Positions 54,967 to 63,983 of a stretch of DNA of 64,000 nucleotides are shown piece after piece. The stretch is from Desertivirga sp966211215 (GTDB lineage: Bacteria > Bacteroidota > Bacteroidia > Sphingobacteriales > Sphingobacteriaceae), in assembly GCA_966211215.1 (NCBI GenBank), contig CBIHNR010000001.1, forward strand, positions 69,384 through 133,383, in the 5' to 3' direction. Position numbers and translations under genes: made by a program. Position 1 is the stretch's first letter. Each line of letters begins with the position of its first letter. The notes beneath the pieces are model-generated. The model did not search any database. It had not been told where the DNA came from and worked only from the letters and a program-made list of their open reading frames with translations.

Positions 54967-56487
54967 ATGAACAAACTCCCAGTATTTCTACTAAGCGCCT
55001 TATTAACACCAGCCTTAACGCTCAATGCCCAAATGGCGAAAGAATCGCTGTACAATCAAACCCATCGGCCGCAATTTCATTACACACCACAAAAAAACTG
55101 GATGAACGATCCTAACGGAATGATTTATCTCGATGGCGAATACCATTTATTTTATCAGCACGATAATTACGACAAAGTTTTCAGCAACATGTCATGGGGC
55201 CATGCCATATCAACCGACTTGTTGCATTGGAAAGAATTACCTAAGGCGATTGTGCCTGATAACGATGGCTTGGGAATGATTTTCTCCGGAAGCGCCGTGT
55301 TAGATAAAAACAACTCAGCCGGGTTTGGCGCAAACGCGTTGGTTGCTTTTTATACCAGCACAAACCCACAACAGCAACAAAGCATGGCCTACAGCACCGA
55401 TAAAGGCAGAACCTGGACGAAGTATAAAGGAAATCCGGTGATTAAAAATGAAAAGGACGATTCGGTGCCCGATGATTTCAGAGACCCTAAAGTGATGTGG
55501 CACAAGGACAGCAATAAGTGGATAATGTCATTAGCTGTAAAAGATCATATAGAATTTTGGTCTTCAAGCAATTTAAAGAACTGGTCCAAGCAAAGCGAGT
55601 TTGGGCAAAACTTAGGCTCACACGGTGGCGTTTGGGAATGCCCCGATCTTTTTGAACTGAAAGTAGAAGGCAGCAAGGATAAAAAATGGGTGTTGCTGGT
55701 AAGCATGAACCCAGGCGGCCCTAATGGTGGTTCTGCAACACAATATTTTGTTGGCAATTTTGATGGGAAAAACTTTAAACCCGAAACCACTGAAACCCGC
55801 TGGATAGACTATGGAACAGACAATTACGCCGGCGTTACCTTTTTTAATACCGGAAACCGCAAAATAGCCATGGGCTGGATGAATAACTGGCAATATGCCG
55901 AAGTTGTGCCCACAAAAGGCTGGCGCGGCGCCATGACTTTGCCCCGCGAAATAAGCCTTAAGCCGGTAGGAAAAAAATTGTTTTTAACTTCGGTTCCGGT
56001 AACGGAGCTTAAGCAGCTTATCGTACCTGCAATTAGCAAGGAAAACGTATCAGTTAACAATGAATTGGATCTGTCTTCTGAACTGAAAAATGCTAAAGGG
56101 CGTTTTAAGCTGGATATATCACTGCCTACATTAAGCGATTTCTCAATAAATCTTTCTAATGATAAAGGCGAGGAGCTAGTAATTGGATATGAAAAGTCAT
56201 CGAACCAGTACTTTATCGATCGCACAAAAGCTGGCGAATCTACCTTCGAAAAAGGTTTTGCCAAAAGGCATACAGCACCGCGAATCTCAACATCAAATAC
56301 AATAGATTTATGTTTATATATTGATGCTGCTTCTGCTGAAGTCTTTGCAGATAAAGGCTTGAATGTGTTTACAGACACTTTTTTCCCCAACAGCTTGTCA
56401 TCTAAGCTGAAAATTAAGTCGGCTGAAAATATTAAGGTTAGCAAATTACAGCTTGCTGAGATAAAATCGATTTGGAATAACCAGTAG
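54967..56487 (+). CDS. GH32 fructan hydrolase, periplasmic, canonical motifs
   Basis: The 506-residue protein has an ordinary signal peptide (MNKLPVFLLSALLTPALTLN, cut before AQM), without a lipobox. Motifs are NWMNDPNGMI (Asp48), DDFRDPKVMW (Asp173) and GGVWECPDLF (Glu224), then the C-terminal sandwich (IDLCLYIDAASAEVFADKGL). It probably releases fructose in the periplasm from oligosaccharides imported by SusCD, feeding the MFS porter and fructokinase. It closes the fructan locus. Confidence 0.93.
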   Translation: MNKLPVFLLSALLTPALTLNAQMAKESLYNQTHRPQFHYTPQKNWMNDPNGMIYLDGEYHLFYQHDNYDKVFSNMSWGHAISTDLLHWKELPKAIVPDNDGLGMIFSGSAVLDKNNSAGFGANALVAFYTSTNPQQQQSMAYSTDKGRTWTKYKGNPVIKNEKDDSVPDDFRDPKVMWHKDSNKWIMSLAVKDHIEFWSSSNLKNWSKQSEFGQNLGSHGGVWECPDLFELKVEGSKDKKWVLLVSMNPGGPNGGSATQYFVGNFDGKNFKPETTETRWIDYGTDNYAGVTFFNTGNRKIAMGWMNNWQYAEVVPTKGWRGAMTLPREISLKPVGKKLFLTSVPVTELKQLIVPAISKENVSVNNELDLSSELKNAKGRFKLDISLPTLSDFSINLSNDKGEELVIGYEKSSNQYFIDRTKAGESTFEKGFAKRHTAPRISTSNTIDLCLYIDAASAEVFADKGLNVFTDTFFPNSLSSKLKIKSAENIKVSKLQLAEIKSIWNNQ

Positions 56488-56541
56488 GCTACCGCCAATG
56501 CTATTAAGTTAAGGCGTTTGCCGGGTGTGCGGTAGCTTTTT
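56488..56541 (+). terminator. Terminator after the fructan locus
   Basis: GCTACCGC (56488-56495) pairs with GCGGTAGC (56529-56536), with a long loop and a following T-run. Confidence 0.55.
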
Positions 56542-56834
56542 CTCTCCCTTTGGGAGAAATGGCAATGCTATTAACTTAAGCGATTTGTCCGGTGTGGGTC
56601 GGACCTTTCTCTCCCCCAGGGAGAGATGCCGAAGGCAGAGAGGGTAACACGCTTTACAGGATTTTTCGCTGGCCATTCCTTAACTTAATAGAATTGGGAG
56701 AGATGCCGAAGGCAGAGAGGGTATAAGACTATGCCGGTTATCACCTCACCCTATCCCTCTCCTCAAGAAGAGAGGAATGCAGGTCTCTTATTTTAAGTAA
56801 TTTAATAGATAAATAATAATCGAACTCAGGTTAT
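56542..56834. repeat. Intergenic with repeated GAGAGATGCCGAAGGCAGAG units
   Basis: The unit GGGAGAGATGCCGAAGGCAG plus AGAGGGT occurs twice, near 56619-56645 and 56697-56723, with CT-rich inverted relatives nearby. No gene is seen. Confidence 0.6.
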
Positions 56835-57335
56835 ATGATTATGTCTTTCTTAAAAAAAGCCGGTGTATGGGTATTGCTTGCATTTTGTACAAAAACGTCC
56901 TGGGCGCAAACTCCGGCATCTGCAATACCCGATTTTACGTTTTTCAAGCTAGACGGCTCGAGGTATTCTGTCCGACAAATGCCCCGAGGCAAAGCCTCGC
57001 TCTTTAGTTTCTTCGATGTAACCTGCTCGCATTGCCAAACTACTATGCAAACGCTATCAAAGCACCACACAGAATTGAGACACTTATCAGTTTATCTGGT
57101 CAGCCTCGATCGCAAGGATGCGATACTAAAGTTTTTGAAGAAGTATGGGCCACAGTTCCTCAATAAGAGCAACGTTACTATTCTTCAAGACCTGAATTAC
57201 GAATTTATACCGAAGTTCCAACCCATTAAATACCCTTCTGTATTTCTATATAACAAAAACCGAAGGTTAGAAGCTTATGAGAAGGATGAAAAGAACATGC
57301 TCAAACTGGTTTCGAGAGCTGCAAAGCAAAAGTAA
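56835..57335 (+). CDS. Secreted thioredoxin-fold protein (TlpA/AhpC-TSA-like)
   Basis: The 166-residue protein has a signal peptide (to SWA-QT). AIPDFTFFKLDGSRYSVRQM leads to the redox motif DVTCSHCQTTM (Cys64, Cys67), then KYPSVFLYNKN with the cis-Pro. CSHC is not the usual TlpA CxxC dipeptide but keeps the spacing. It is probably a periplasmic thiol-disulfide reductase or peroxiredoxin-like carrier. It stands alone between the fructan and pectate-lyase blocks, and its substrate is unknown. Confidence 0.8.
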   Translation: MIMSFLKKAGVWVLLAFCTKTSWAQTPASAIPDFTFFKLDGSRYSVRQMPRGKASLFSFFDVTCSHCQTTMQTLSKHHTELRHLSVYLVSLDRKDAILKFLKKYGPQFLNKSNVTILQDLNYEFIPKFQPIKYPSVFLYNKNRRLEAYEKDEKNMLKLVSRAAKQK

Positions 57336-57787
57336 TGTGCTTAAAAAATAACTAATTCACATTGGTTGACAGGGCGGGAAATCGCGTTTAAAGCTGATAA
57401 CTTACGTCGGACAGCGTTTAGAATGCCTGTCCGTGTTTTAAGCGGCCGCAGACAGTCGTTCTTAAACGCTGTCTGACGGTTTACTGTGAATGATTTATTC
57501 TTATTTGGCCTGAATAAATTTAAAAGCGATTTTCCTGGTTAACAGGGGGGCTTCAAATGCCCCCTTTGTTGTTTGTAAAGGTCTTTCGATTGGTGTTAAG
57601 TATTTGTTTATCAGTGTTATATGTGTATTCTTGTTGTTAAAAAAGCTAATTTAATCTTAAGAAGTCGGATAAAAGGTAACTTCTTGATAATGAGTGTATA
57701 GTGGTATATACAGTATTTCATCACTCTGTAGTAGAAACAGTCCAGAGGGGATATTTTTCCACACTATTTGTCTATAATTTAGCACTT
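57336..57787. other. Intergenic with inverted repeat and hairpin
   Basis: 57405-57420 and 57463-57478 form a 16-bp inverted repeat with one mismatch around a GCGGCCGC core. AACAGGGGGGC...GCCCCCTTTGTT (57540-57566) is a strong hairpin, possibly the terminator of the thioredoxin-fold gene. Confidence 0.55.
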
Positions 57788-57804
57788 TGTGGAATAATTC
57801 AACA
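57788..57804. promoter_or_regulatory. Palindrome upstream of PL1 gene 1
   Basis: TGTGGAATAATTCAACA is a one-mismatch form of the palindrome TGTGGAAT-N-ATTCCACA found upstream of PL1 gene 2 and at the window end. It may be an operator. Confidence 0.45.
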
Positions 57805-58212
57805 GATTTTTTAATCAATATTTCTCAAATTTCAAAGAGAAATTTTAATTTTTTTCTGTGAAACCGCGATTTTAAGAATTCTGGCTGAGAACTACTTGAT
57901 TTTTATGACTGAAATATTACAAAACTTTGCAAAAGTGAGAAATTTTATGAGAAGAAAATGTGAAATATGTTCCCGATACCGTTGGGTTTCAAAAAAGTTT
58001 TAAAATTTTTTTAAAAAAAATGTCAAAAAATAAATTTCCCAAAATTGAGGTTTTTTGTCTGGATGTGATTTGATTCTAAGAAAATTAGTAAATGTTTGCA
58101 CTTTTTTAAGACAATTAATTAACGTTTTGGTTAAGTCGGTCGGGGTGAGTTAAAAAAACTACCGATTTGATTAATAGCTTCTTATAAAAAAAAATACAAA
58201 AGTTCATACTGG

Positions 58213-58260
58213 GAAGGTGCGTATCCTTTGGCTCGAAGGCGCCGTTAGAGGGTGTATATT
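58213..58260 (+). other. Structured 5' leader of PL1 gene 1
   Basis: CCTTT (58225-58229) can pair with AGAGG (58247-58251). The layout matches the leader of PL1 gene 2, with compensating base changes in the stem. It ends about 20 nt before the ATG at 58280. Confidence 0.45.
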
Positions 58261-58279
58261 TTCAAAAACAAAACACAGT

Positions 58280-60034
58280 ATGAGAGTAATTAATTTAAGA
58301 AGTAAATTGTCAATGAGTCTTTTAGTTTGTTCAGTTCTTTTATTTAGCCAGTGCCAGAAGGACACGCAGGATGAAGCTGCGGCCCCCGGGATAGAGCTAG
58401 AAGCAACTAATAAACTAGCAGCAACCACAACAGCAGTTTCTGCACCTGTTACTATCAGCAAAAGCGCTATTGTAGTAGAAGGTGGTTATGCTTTCAAGGT
58501 TAGAGGAATTAATGCAGTAACTGGTGATTCTGGAACGCAGCCAACTATATCAACGCTTAGGGTGTATGAAAATGGTGTAGAATTAAGTCCTGCACATGCA
58601 CCTCACGCAGATATCAGGAATATCGGAAGAGGAAGGTATAGCCACTGGGGTGATATATTGTACTTTTCGTCATCTGATAATTCAGACCCTCGTACCAACG
58701 GTAAAACTTATACATATACCACTGGTACAGCTTCAACAACTACAACTATTACATCAGCACCTGTTTCAATTTCTACAAGTACTATTCAAGTAGAAAGTGG
58801 TAGTGCATTCATCGTAAAAAGAATAAATGCCGGCACTGGCGATTCAGGTACACAGCCTACTATTTCTACGCTTAAGTTATATGAAAATGGTGTAGAATTA
58901 AGTCCGGCACATGCTCCACACGCAGACATCAGAAACTCAGGAAGAGGAAGGTATAGTCATTGGGGTGATGCGTTATATTTCTCGTCATCTGATAATACCG
59001 ATCCGCGTACGAATGGAAGGAGATATACTTTTACTACAAGTACAACTTCTACAACTGCGCCTGCTCCAGCACCTGCTCCAGCGCCAGCACCAGCACCAGC
59101 ACCCACTCCAACTTCAGAGTTGATTGGTTATGCAGCGGTTAACGGAACAACAACTGGTGGTGCCGGAGGCCAGACAGTAACTGTTTCTACTTTGTCTGCT
59201 TTGAAGAGCGCAGCAGGTTCATCATCTCCAATGATTATCCAGGTTTCTGGTACTATTACTGGAACAGGTAGTGTGGTAGTAAAATCTAACAAAACCATTG
59301 TAGGCTTAAGCGGTGCAACCCTTAACGGTGTAGGCTTGCGTATCTTCGGAACCAGCACAAGTGCATACGTTAAAAACGTAATCGTTAAAAACCTGAAAAT
59401 CAAAAATGTAATCCAGGTAGACCCTGCAACGGGCAGCGGCGATAACGACTGTATCGGCTTAAAATATGCAGACCACGTATGGATTGACCATTGCGAACTT
59501 TCTGCAGACCTTAACCACTCAGACTGGGAATATTATGATGGCTTGATCGACATCTCTAAACAGTCTGACTACGTTACTGTATCATGGTCTAAATTAATGA
59601 ATAGCTGGAAAGGTTCTTTCGTAGGCGGAACTTCAGATGCGGGTACTAACAAACTGCACGTAACATTCCACCACAACTTGTTTAACAATTTGGCAGAAAG
59701 AGGCCCTGCGTTTATCTACAGTACTTCACACGTATTCAATAACTACTACCTGAAGAGTGCAAACACAGGTGGTTACGCGGTAGGATCACGTTATTCCTCA
59801 AAAGTATTGGTTGAAAACAATTACTTTGAAAGCATTAGCAATCCAATCCGTACGGATATCGAAAGCAATGTAGGTTATGTAAGTAAAGTAAGCTCTAACT
59901 ATTTCAAAAGCAGTGGTGCTCCAAGGGTAACAACTTCAGATCCTGGAATGACTGTACCTTACTCATATTCATCAGTTTTAACTCCAGCAGCAGATGTAGC
60001 TTCAGTGGTACTGGCTGGTGCGGGAGCTAAATAA
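58280..60034 (+). CDS. PL1-family pectate lyase-like lipoprotein with two N-terminal repeat modules
   Basis: I choose the ATG at 58280, since MRVINLRSKLSMSLLVCSVL leads to a lipobox FSQC and matches the paralogue; the longer frame from 58217 reads through the leader. Two copies of an unrecognised about 95-residue module follow (GDSGTQPTISTLRVYENGVE, PHADIRNIGRGRYSHWGD), then an Ala-Pro linker and a PL1 beta-helix (ELIGYAAVNGTTTGGAGGQT, DHVWIDHCELS, DGLIDISKQSDYVTVSWSKL, NNLAERGPAF). The vWiDH motif and the Arg in the ERGP segment match the PL1 calcium/catalytic region. The likely reaction is beta-elimination of polygalacturonate at the outer membrane; no SusCD or GH28 is nearby. Confidence 0.85.
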   Translation: MRVINLRSKLSMSLLVCSVLLFSQCQKDTQDEAAAPGIELEATNKLAATTTAVSAPVTISKSAIVVEGGYAFKVRGINAVTGDSGTQPTISTLRVYENGVELSPAHAPHADIRNIGRGRYSHWGDILYFSSSDNSDPRTNGKTYTYTTGTASTTTTITSAPVSISTSTIQVESGSAFIVKRINAGTGDSGTQPTISTLKLYENGVELSPAHAPHADIRNSGRGRYSHWGDALYFSSSDNTDPRTNGRRYTFTTSTTSTTAPAPAPAPAPAPAPAPTPTSELIGYAAVNGTTTGGAGGQTVTVSTLSALKSAAGSSSPMIIQVSGTITGTGSVVVKSNKTIVGLSGATLNGVGLRIFGTSTSAYVKNVIVKNLKIKNVIQVDPATGSGDNDCIGLKYADHVWIDHCELSADLNHSDWEYYDGLIDISKQSDYVTVSWSKLMNSWKGSFVGGTSDAGTNKLHVTFHHNLFNNLAERGPAFIYSTSHVFNNYYLKSANTGGYAVGSRYSSKVLVENNYFESISNPIRTDIESNVGYVSKVSSNYFKSSGAPRVTTSDPGMTVPYSYSSVLTPAADVASVVLAGAGAK

Positions 60035-60085
60035 AAACAATAGCTTTTATTAGCACTTTTCAAATTAATTTTTTTTAAAAATGTC

Positions 60086-60124
60086 GGCCAAGGCTACCCA
60101 TACGGGTGGCTTTGGCTGTTTTTG
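60086..60124 (+). terminator. Terminator after PL1 gene 1
   Basis: GCCAAGGCTACCC and GGGTGGCTTTGGC form a long stem (with G-U pairs) around ATAC, followed by TGTTTTT. Confidence 0.8.
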
Positions 60125-60722
60125 TATGGTTTGTATGTTCAAGGATATTGATCTTTTTTAACACTAAGTGAGAGGAAAATGGCATGACACATTAAGCGCT
60201 GTGTTGAAGCTGTTTTAAAAAATACCCGATGGGGTGCCGAGGCGAGTTCAGCAGCTTGCATATAGTCAGGTAAATATTCTGGTGTTGGCTTTTATTAATC
60301 AGCTTTTTTGAAAGCAAAATATAGTGATGACATGGAGCGATTACGGGCTAGCCCGCTTGGCCATTTCGACGTGAGAGGGCCACGAAGTAGTATTAACGCA
60401 TTTATAAAAAACAAATTAATTTCTTAATAAATCCTAAGGCGCTTAACATAGTAAGCTTTTTAGGATCTCTCCTTAGGTCGAGATGACAAAATGCCAAATG
60501 TGCAACTCGTTAAAGATAAGTAACATACAATGATGTCATTGTAACTTCGGAGAGATCTTAAGCGGCTTAATTGGGTGTATTACCTAAGATTTATGAATAG
60601 AATATAAATGATCATTATAAGATGATCAGAGTGTAGAAGGCTTTAGTCATATTAAATGTGGCTAAAGTCAAAACCTCCTGCGTATGTCCTTCTCAGTCCG
60701 TTGGTACATTAAATTCCCAATG
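60125..60722. repeat. Intergenic repeats between the PL1 genes
   Basis: 60461-60560 is a third copy of the interspersed unit seen at 31473 and 54489. GAGGCCACGAAGTAG near 60368 is also found near 31564. No gene is seen. Confidence 0.6.
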
Positions 60723-60739
60723 TGTGGAATTATTCCACA
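60723..60739. promoter_or_regulatory. Palindrome upstream of PL1 gene 2
   Basis: TGTGGAATTATTCCACA has perfect 8-bp arms around one base. It lies within a 55-bp stretch repeated identically at 63946-64000. Confidence 0.55.
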
Positions 60740-61148
60740 AGATTTTTAATCATTATTTTTTGGATTTCAAAGGAAAAAATGAAGTTTTTTTCGCCGCTTG
60801 GCATTTTTAGGAATTTAGTCCTGATTTTCAGCTAGTTTAATGACGAAAAGATTACAAAACTCCATAAAATATGTGAACCTAAAACGGCAAAAAGCGAGAA
60901 CTAACTTCGCATTACCTCGGGTTTCAAAAATTGTTTTAAAAAAAATAAAGAAAAAATTCAGGTAAATAAATTTCGCCTCAAGGCTGCCGCTTTATTTGGT
61001 ATCGCCTTGTGTTTTTGTTCAATACGCTGCATTATGTAACCTTAAGTAGCAATATTGTAGCGAAGGTTAATTCATGCGGTTGGCTGCGTTTGCTATAAAG
61101 TTTTGATTAAAAGCTTCTTATATAAAAATAATTAACATTTCCTAGTGT

Positions 61149-61196
61149 GAAGGAGTGAACCCTTTGGATCGGACGGCCCGTTACAAGGGGTATATT
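61149..61196 (+). other. Structured 5' leader of PL1 gene 2
   Basis: ACCCTTTG and CAAGGGGT pair over 8 bp with an inner CGG/CCG stem. It aligns with the PL1 gene 1 leader, including the shared TTTGG and CCGTTA segments, and both continue into TATATTTT and ACACAGTATGA. Confidence 0.5.
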
Positions 61197-61212
61197 TTTT
61201 TAAAAACACAGT

Positions 61213-62619
61213 ATGAAAAGAGTTAATTTAAGAAGTAAATTGTCAATGAGTTTTTTAGTTTGTTCAGTTCTTTTATTTAGCCAATGCCAGAAGGAGTCGC
61301 AGGAAGAAGCTGCAGCGCCGTCGGTAGAAGCCACTGAAAAACTATCCGCAACCACATCAGCAGTATCAGCGCCTGTTACTATTACAACAAGTTCTATCGT
61401 TGTAGAAGGTGGGTATGCATTTAAAGTAAGGAAAAGCTTTGGCGTAACCGGCGATTCAGGAACGCAGCCAACTATATCAACATTAAAATTATATGAGAAC
61501 GGCCGCGAATTGAGCCCGGCCCATGCACCTCACGCAGATATCAGAAACAGCGGAAGGGGAAGGTATAGCCACTGGGGCGATGTATTGTACTTCTCATCAT
61601 CTGATAATACAGACCCACGTACCAACGGAAGAAAATATACTTATACTACAGGTACAGCAGACCCGGCACCAGCTCCAGCACCTGCCCCGGCGCCAACTTC
61701 AGCCCTTGTAGGTTATGCAGCAGTTAACGGGCTAACAACTGGCGGTGCCGGTGGCCAAACAGTAACTGTTACAACGTTGTCAGCTTTAAAAAGTGCAGCA
61801 GGCTCGTCATCTCCAATGATTATCCAGGTTTCTGGTACTATTACCGGAACAGGCAGTGTGGTTGTAAAATCTAACAAAACCATTATCGGCTTAAGCGGTG
61901 CAACCCTTAGCGGCGTAGGCTTACGTATCTTCGGAACCAGCACCAGCGACTATGTTAAAAACGTAATCGTTAAAAACCTGAAAATTAAAGATGTAAGGCA
62001 GGTAGACCCAGCAACAGGCGGCGGCGATAACGACTGTATCGGTATGAAATATGCAGACCACGTTTGGGTTGACCATTGCGAACTTTCTGCAGATTTATTG
62101 CACTCTGACTGGGAATATTATGATGGCTTGATCGACATCTCAAAACAGTCTGACTATATTACTATTTCTTGGTCTAAATTGATGAACAGCTGGAAAGGCT
62201 CATTCGTAGGCGGAACTTCAGATGCAGGCACCAACAAGCTGCACGTAACTTACCACCACAACTTCTTCAATAACCTTGCAGAAAGAGGCCCGGCATTCAT
62301 CTACAGCACAGCGCACTTATTCAATAATTATTATTTAAAGAGCGCAACTACCAGCGGTTACTCAGTAGGCTCTCGCTATGCATCAAAAGTAATGGTTGAA
62401 AACAACTACTTCGAAAGCGTAAGCAACCCAATCCGTACAGAGATTGACAGCAATGTAGGTTATGTAAGCAAAGTAAGCTCTAACATATTCAAAACAAGTG
62501 GAGCTCCAAGGGTAACTACAGCAGACCCAGGCATGACTGTACCTTACTCATATTCAGCATACTTAACTCCGGCAGCTGATGTAGCATCAGTAGTATTAGC
62601 TGGCGCAGGTGCTAAATAA
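61213..62619 (+). CDS. PL1-family pectate lyase-like lipoprotein, paralogue with one N-terminal module
   Basis: The 468-residue protein is a close paralogue of the product of 58280-60034. Signal and lipobox are almost the same (MKRVNLRSKLSMSFLVCSVL, FSQC). It has only one copy of the about 95-residue module (PHADIRNSGRGRYSHWGD), a shorter Ala-Pro linker and the same PL1 helix (DHVWVDHCELS, DGLIDISKQSDYITISWSKL, NNLAERGPAF). The module loss or gain and the shorter linker are the main differences. It has its own palindrome, leader and terminator, so the two genes are separate duplicated units rather than an operon. Confidence 0.85.
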   Translation: MKRVNLRSKLSMSFLVCSVLLFSQCQKESQEEAAAPSVEATEKLSATTSAVSAPVTITTSSIVVEGGYAFKVRKSFGVTGDSGTQPTISTLKLYENGRELSPAHAPHADIRNSGRGRYSHWGDVLYFSSSDNTDPRTNGRKYTYTTGTADPAPAPAPAPAPTSALVGYAAVNGLTTGGAGGQTVTVTTLSALKSAAGSSSPMIIQVSGTITGTGSVVVKSNKTIIGLSGATLSGVGLRIFGTSTSDYVKNVIVKNLKIKDVRQVDPATGGGDNDCIGMKYADHVWVDHCELSADLLHSDWEYYDGLIDISKQSDYITISWSKLMNSWKGSFVGGTSDAGTNKLHVTYHHNFFNNLAERGPAFIYSTAHLFNNYYLKSATTSGYSVGSRYASKVMVENNYFESVSNPIRTEIDSNVGYVSKVSSNIFKTSGAPRVTTADPGMTVPYSYSAYLTPAADVASVVLAGAGAK

Positions 62620-62660
62620 TAGAGCTTAAAAAGTTTTCAAATTAAATTTTCTTAAATAAC

Positions 62661-62699
62661 GGCCAGAGTTGTCCCGCAGGGTAGCTCTGGCTTTTTTTG
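62661..62699 (+). terminator. Terminator after PL1 gene 2
   Basis: GCCAGAGTTGTCCC and GGGTAGCTCTGGC form a stem around CGCA-like loop bases, followed by seven T. It is homologous to the terminator after PL1 gene 1. Confidence 0.85.
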
Positions 62700-63070
62700 T
62701 GAAAGTTTAATTTGTTTTTAAAAGGACACAAAGAACCTGCTTGCTACTTTCATCGCCGTTTGTGAGCTTTTGCTCATGCAGGTTTTATTGAATGTAACCA
62801 TGATTTCGACGGTTGAAAATACCCCTATATCTATAACAAAGGTTTTTCGGAGGTAGGTAATGCATTTTAGCCGTCATTTCGAGGCATTTGAAGCCAGGGG
62901 GAATTGTAGGGAAATGCCGAGAAATCTCCTGAGCCAGAGGTAGTATTTACATATGGACTTAACCTGCATTCTATATCTGTAGATCCCTCACCTGTAAAGG
63001 GATTCGGAAAGGACAGTCTCGCTTAGATCGCAGTACATCGAATTAAATGTCTTTCCTCTTTTAGTGTTTG
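62700..63070. other. Intergenic, no gene seen
   Basis: Repeat-like patches (CCGTCATTTCGAGGCATTTG near 62871) typical of Bacteroidota intergenic repeats. No coding frame is recognised. Confidence 0.4.
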
Positions 63071-63834
63071 AAAAAATTCCCCACTACCTATGATATAAAA
63101 TTATGCAAGCAAGACATAGTCGTTTTTATTAAAGCGGGCAATCATGAATTGCCGCTACCCATGTCCCCCAAGCTATTACTCCAAATGGTTCTATTATGAT
63201 TCAATGCGATGGATAGAACTCATGTAGGGGTGATTCATGAATCGCCCGTGAGATGCTAGCAAACAAACGTTTTTCTTGTCATTCAGCCCTTCAGTGATTT
63301 ACAAAAAAAATCAAAACGGCCTATAATATAAATTTGTTAAGGCACTTTGTCAGGCTGAGGCTCTCGAAGCCCTAAGCTACCAGCCCTGAAGTTCCGTTTC
63401 CCCAAGCACTAGCCTTCGACGGAGCTCAGGCTGACACCAGGCGCTCCCGCTACTGTTATCTTTACTTTCTGGGTAAAAAAAATCCCCCACTACCTATGAT
63501 ATAAATTATGCAAGCAAGACATAGTCGTTTTTATTAAAGCGGGCAATCATGAATTGCCGCTACTCATGTCCCCCAGGCTATTACTCCAAATATTTCTATT
63601 CTTATGATTCGATGCGATGAATAGAACTCATGTAGGGGCGATTCATGAATCGCCCGCGGATGCTAGCTAGCAAACGTTTTTCTTGTAATCCAATCCTTCA
63701 GTGTTTTACAAAAAATGAAACGACCTATGGTATAAATTTGTTAAGGCGCTTCGTTAGGCTGAGGCTTCAAAGCTCTAAACTACCTTTCTCAGACGCTAGC
63801 CTTCAACGAAGCAGGCTGACACTATGGGCTCCCA
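63071..63834. repeat. Tandem duplication of about 406 bp, non-coding
   Basis: 63071-63430 and 63476-63834 align at an offset of 406 bp with small changes (shared TACCTATGATATAAA, GCAAGCAAGACATAGTCG, AGCGGGCAATCATGAATTGC). Each copy holds a GGGCGATTCATGAATCGCCC-type palindrome, perfect at 63636-63655. Frames here are shadows. Confidence 0.8.
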
Positions 63835-63966
63835 GACATATTCATAAAACTGCTTTAATTCGTGTGGTTGCTCTTTTTTTTGATTGATTTTCAAATAGTT
63901 GAATGCTCTTTTCCTGAGTAGTATATACGCCCTTCCTCAAACAACTGGTACATTAAATTCCCAATG

Positions 63967-63983
63967 TGTGGAATTATTCCACA
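63967..63983. promoter_or_regulatory. Third copy of the PL1 upstream palindrome
   Basis: TGTGGAATTATTCCACA lies inside 63946-64000, which is identical over 55 bases to 60702-60756 upstream of PL1 gene 2 and continues to the window edge. Confidence 0.55.

Noticed and set aside
58217..58279. Upstream start codon for PL1 gene 1
   Set aside because: The extra 21 residues translate the structured leader and would bury the lipoprotein signal; the paralogue starts at the equivalent of 58280.
63645..63887. 80-codon frame near the window end
   Set aside because: It lies in the second copy of the 406-bp non-coding duplication.
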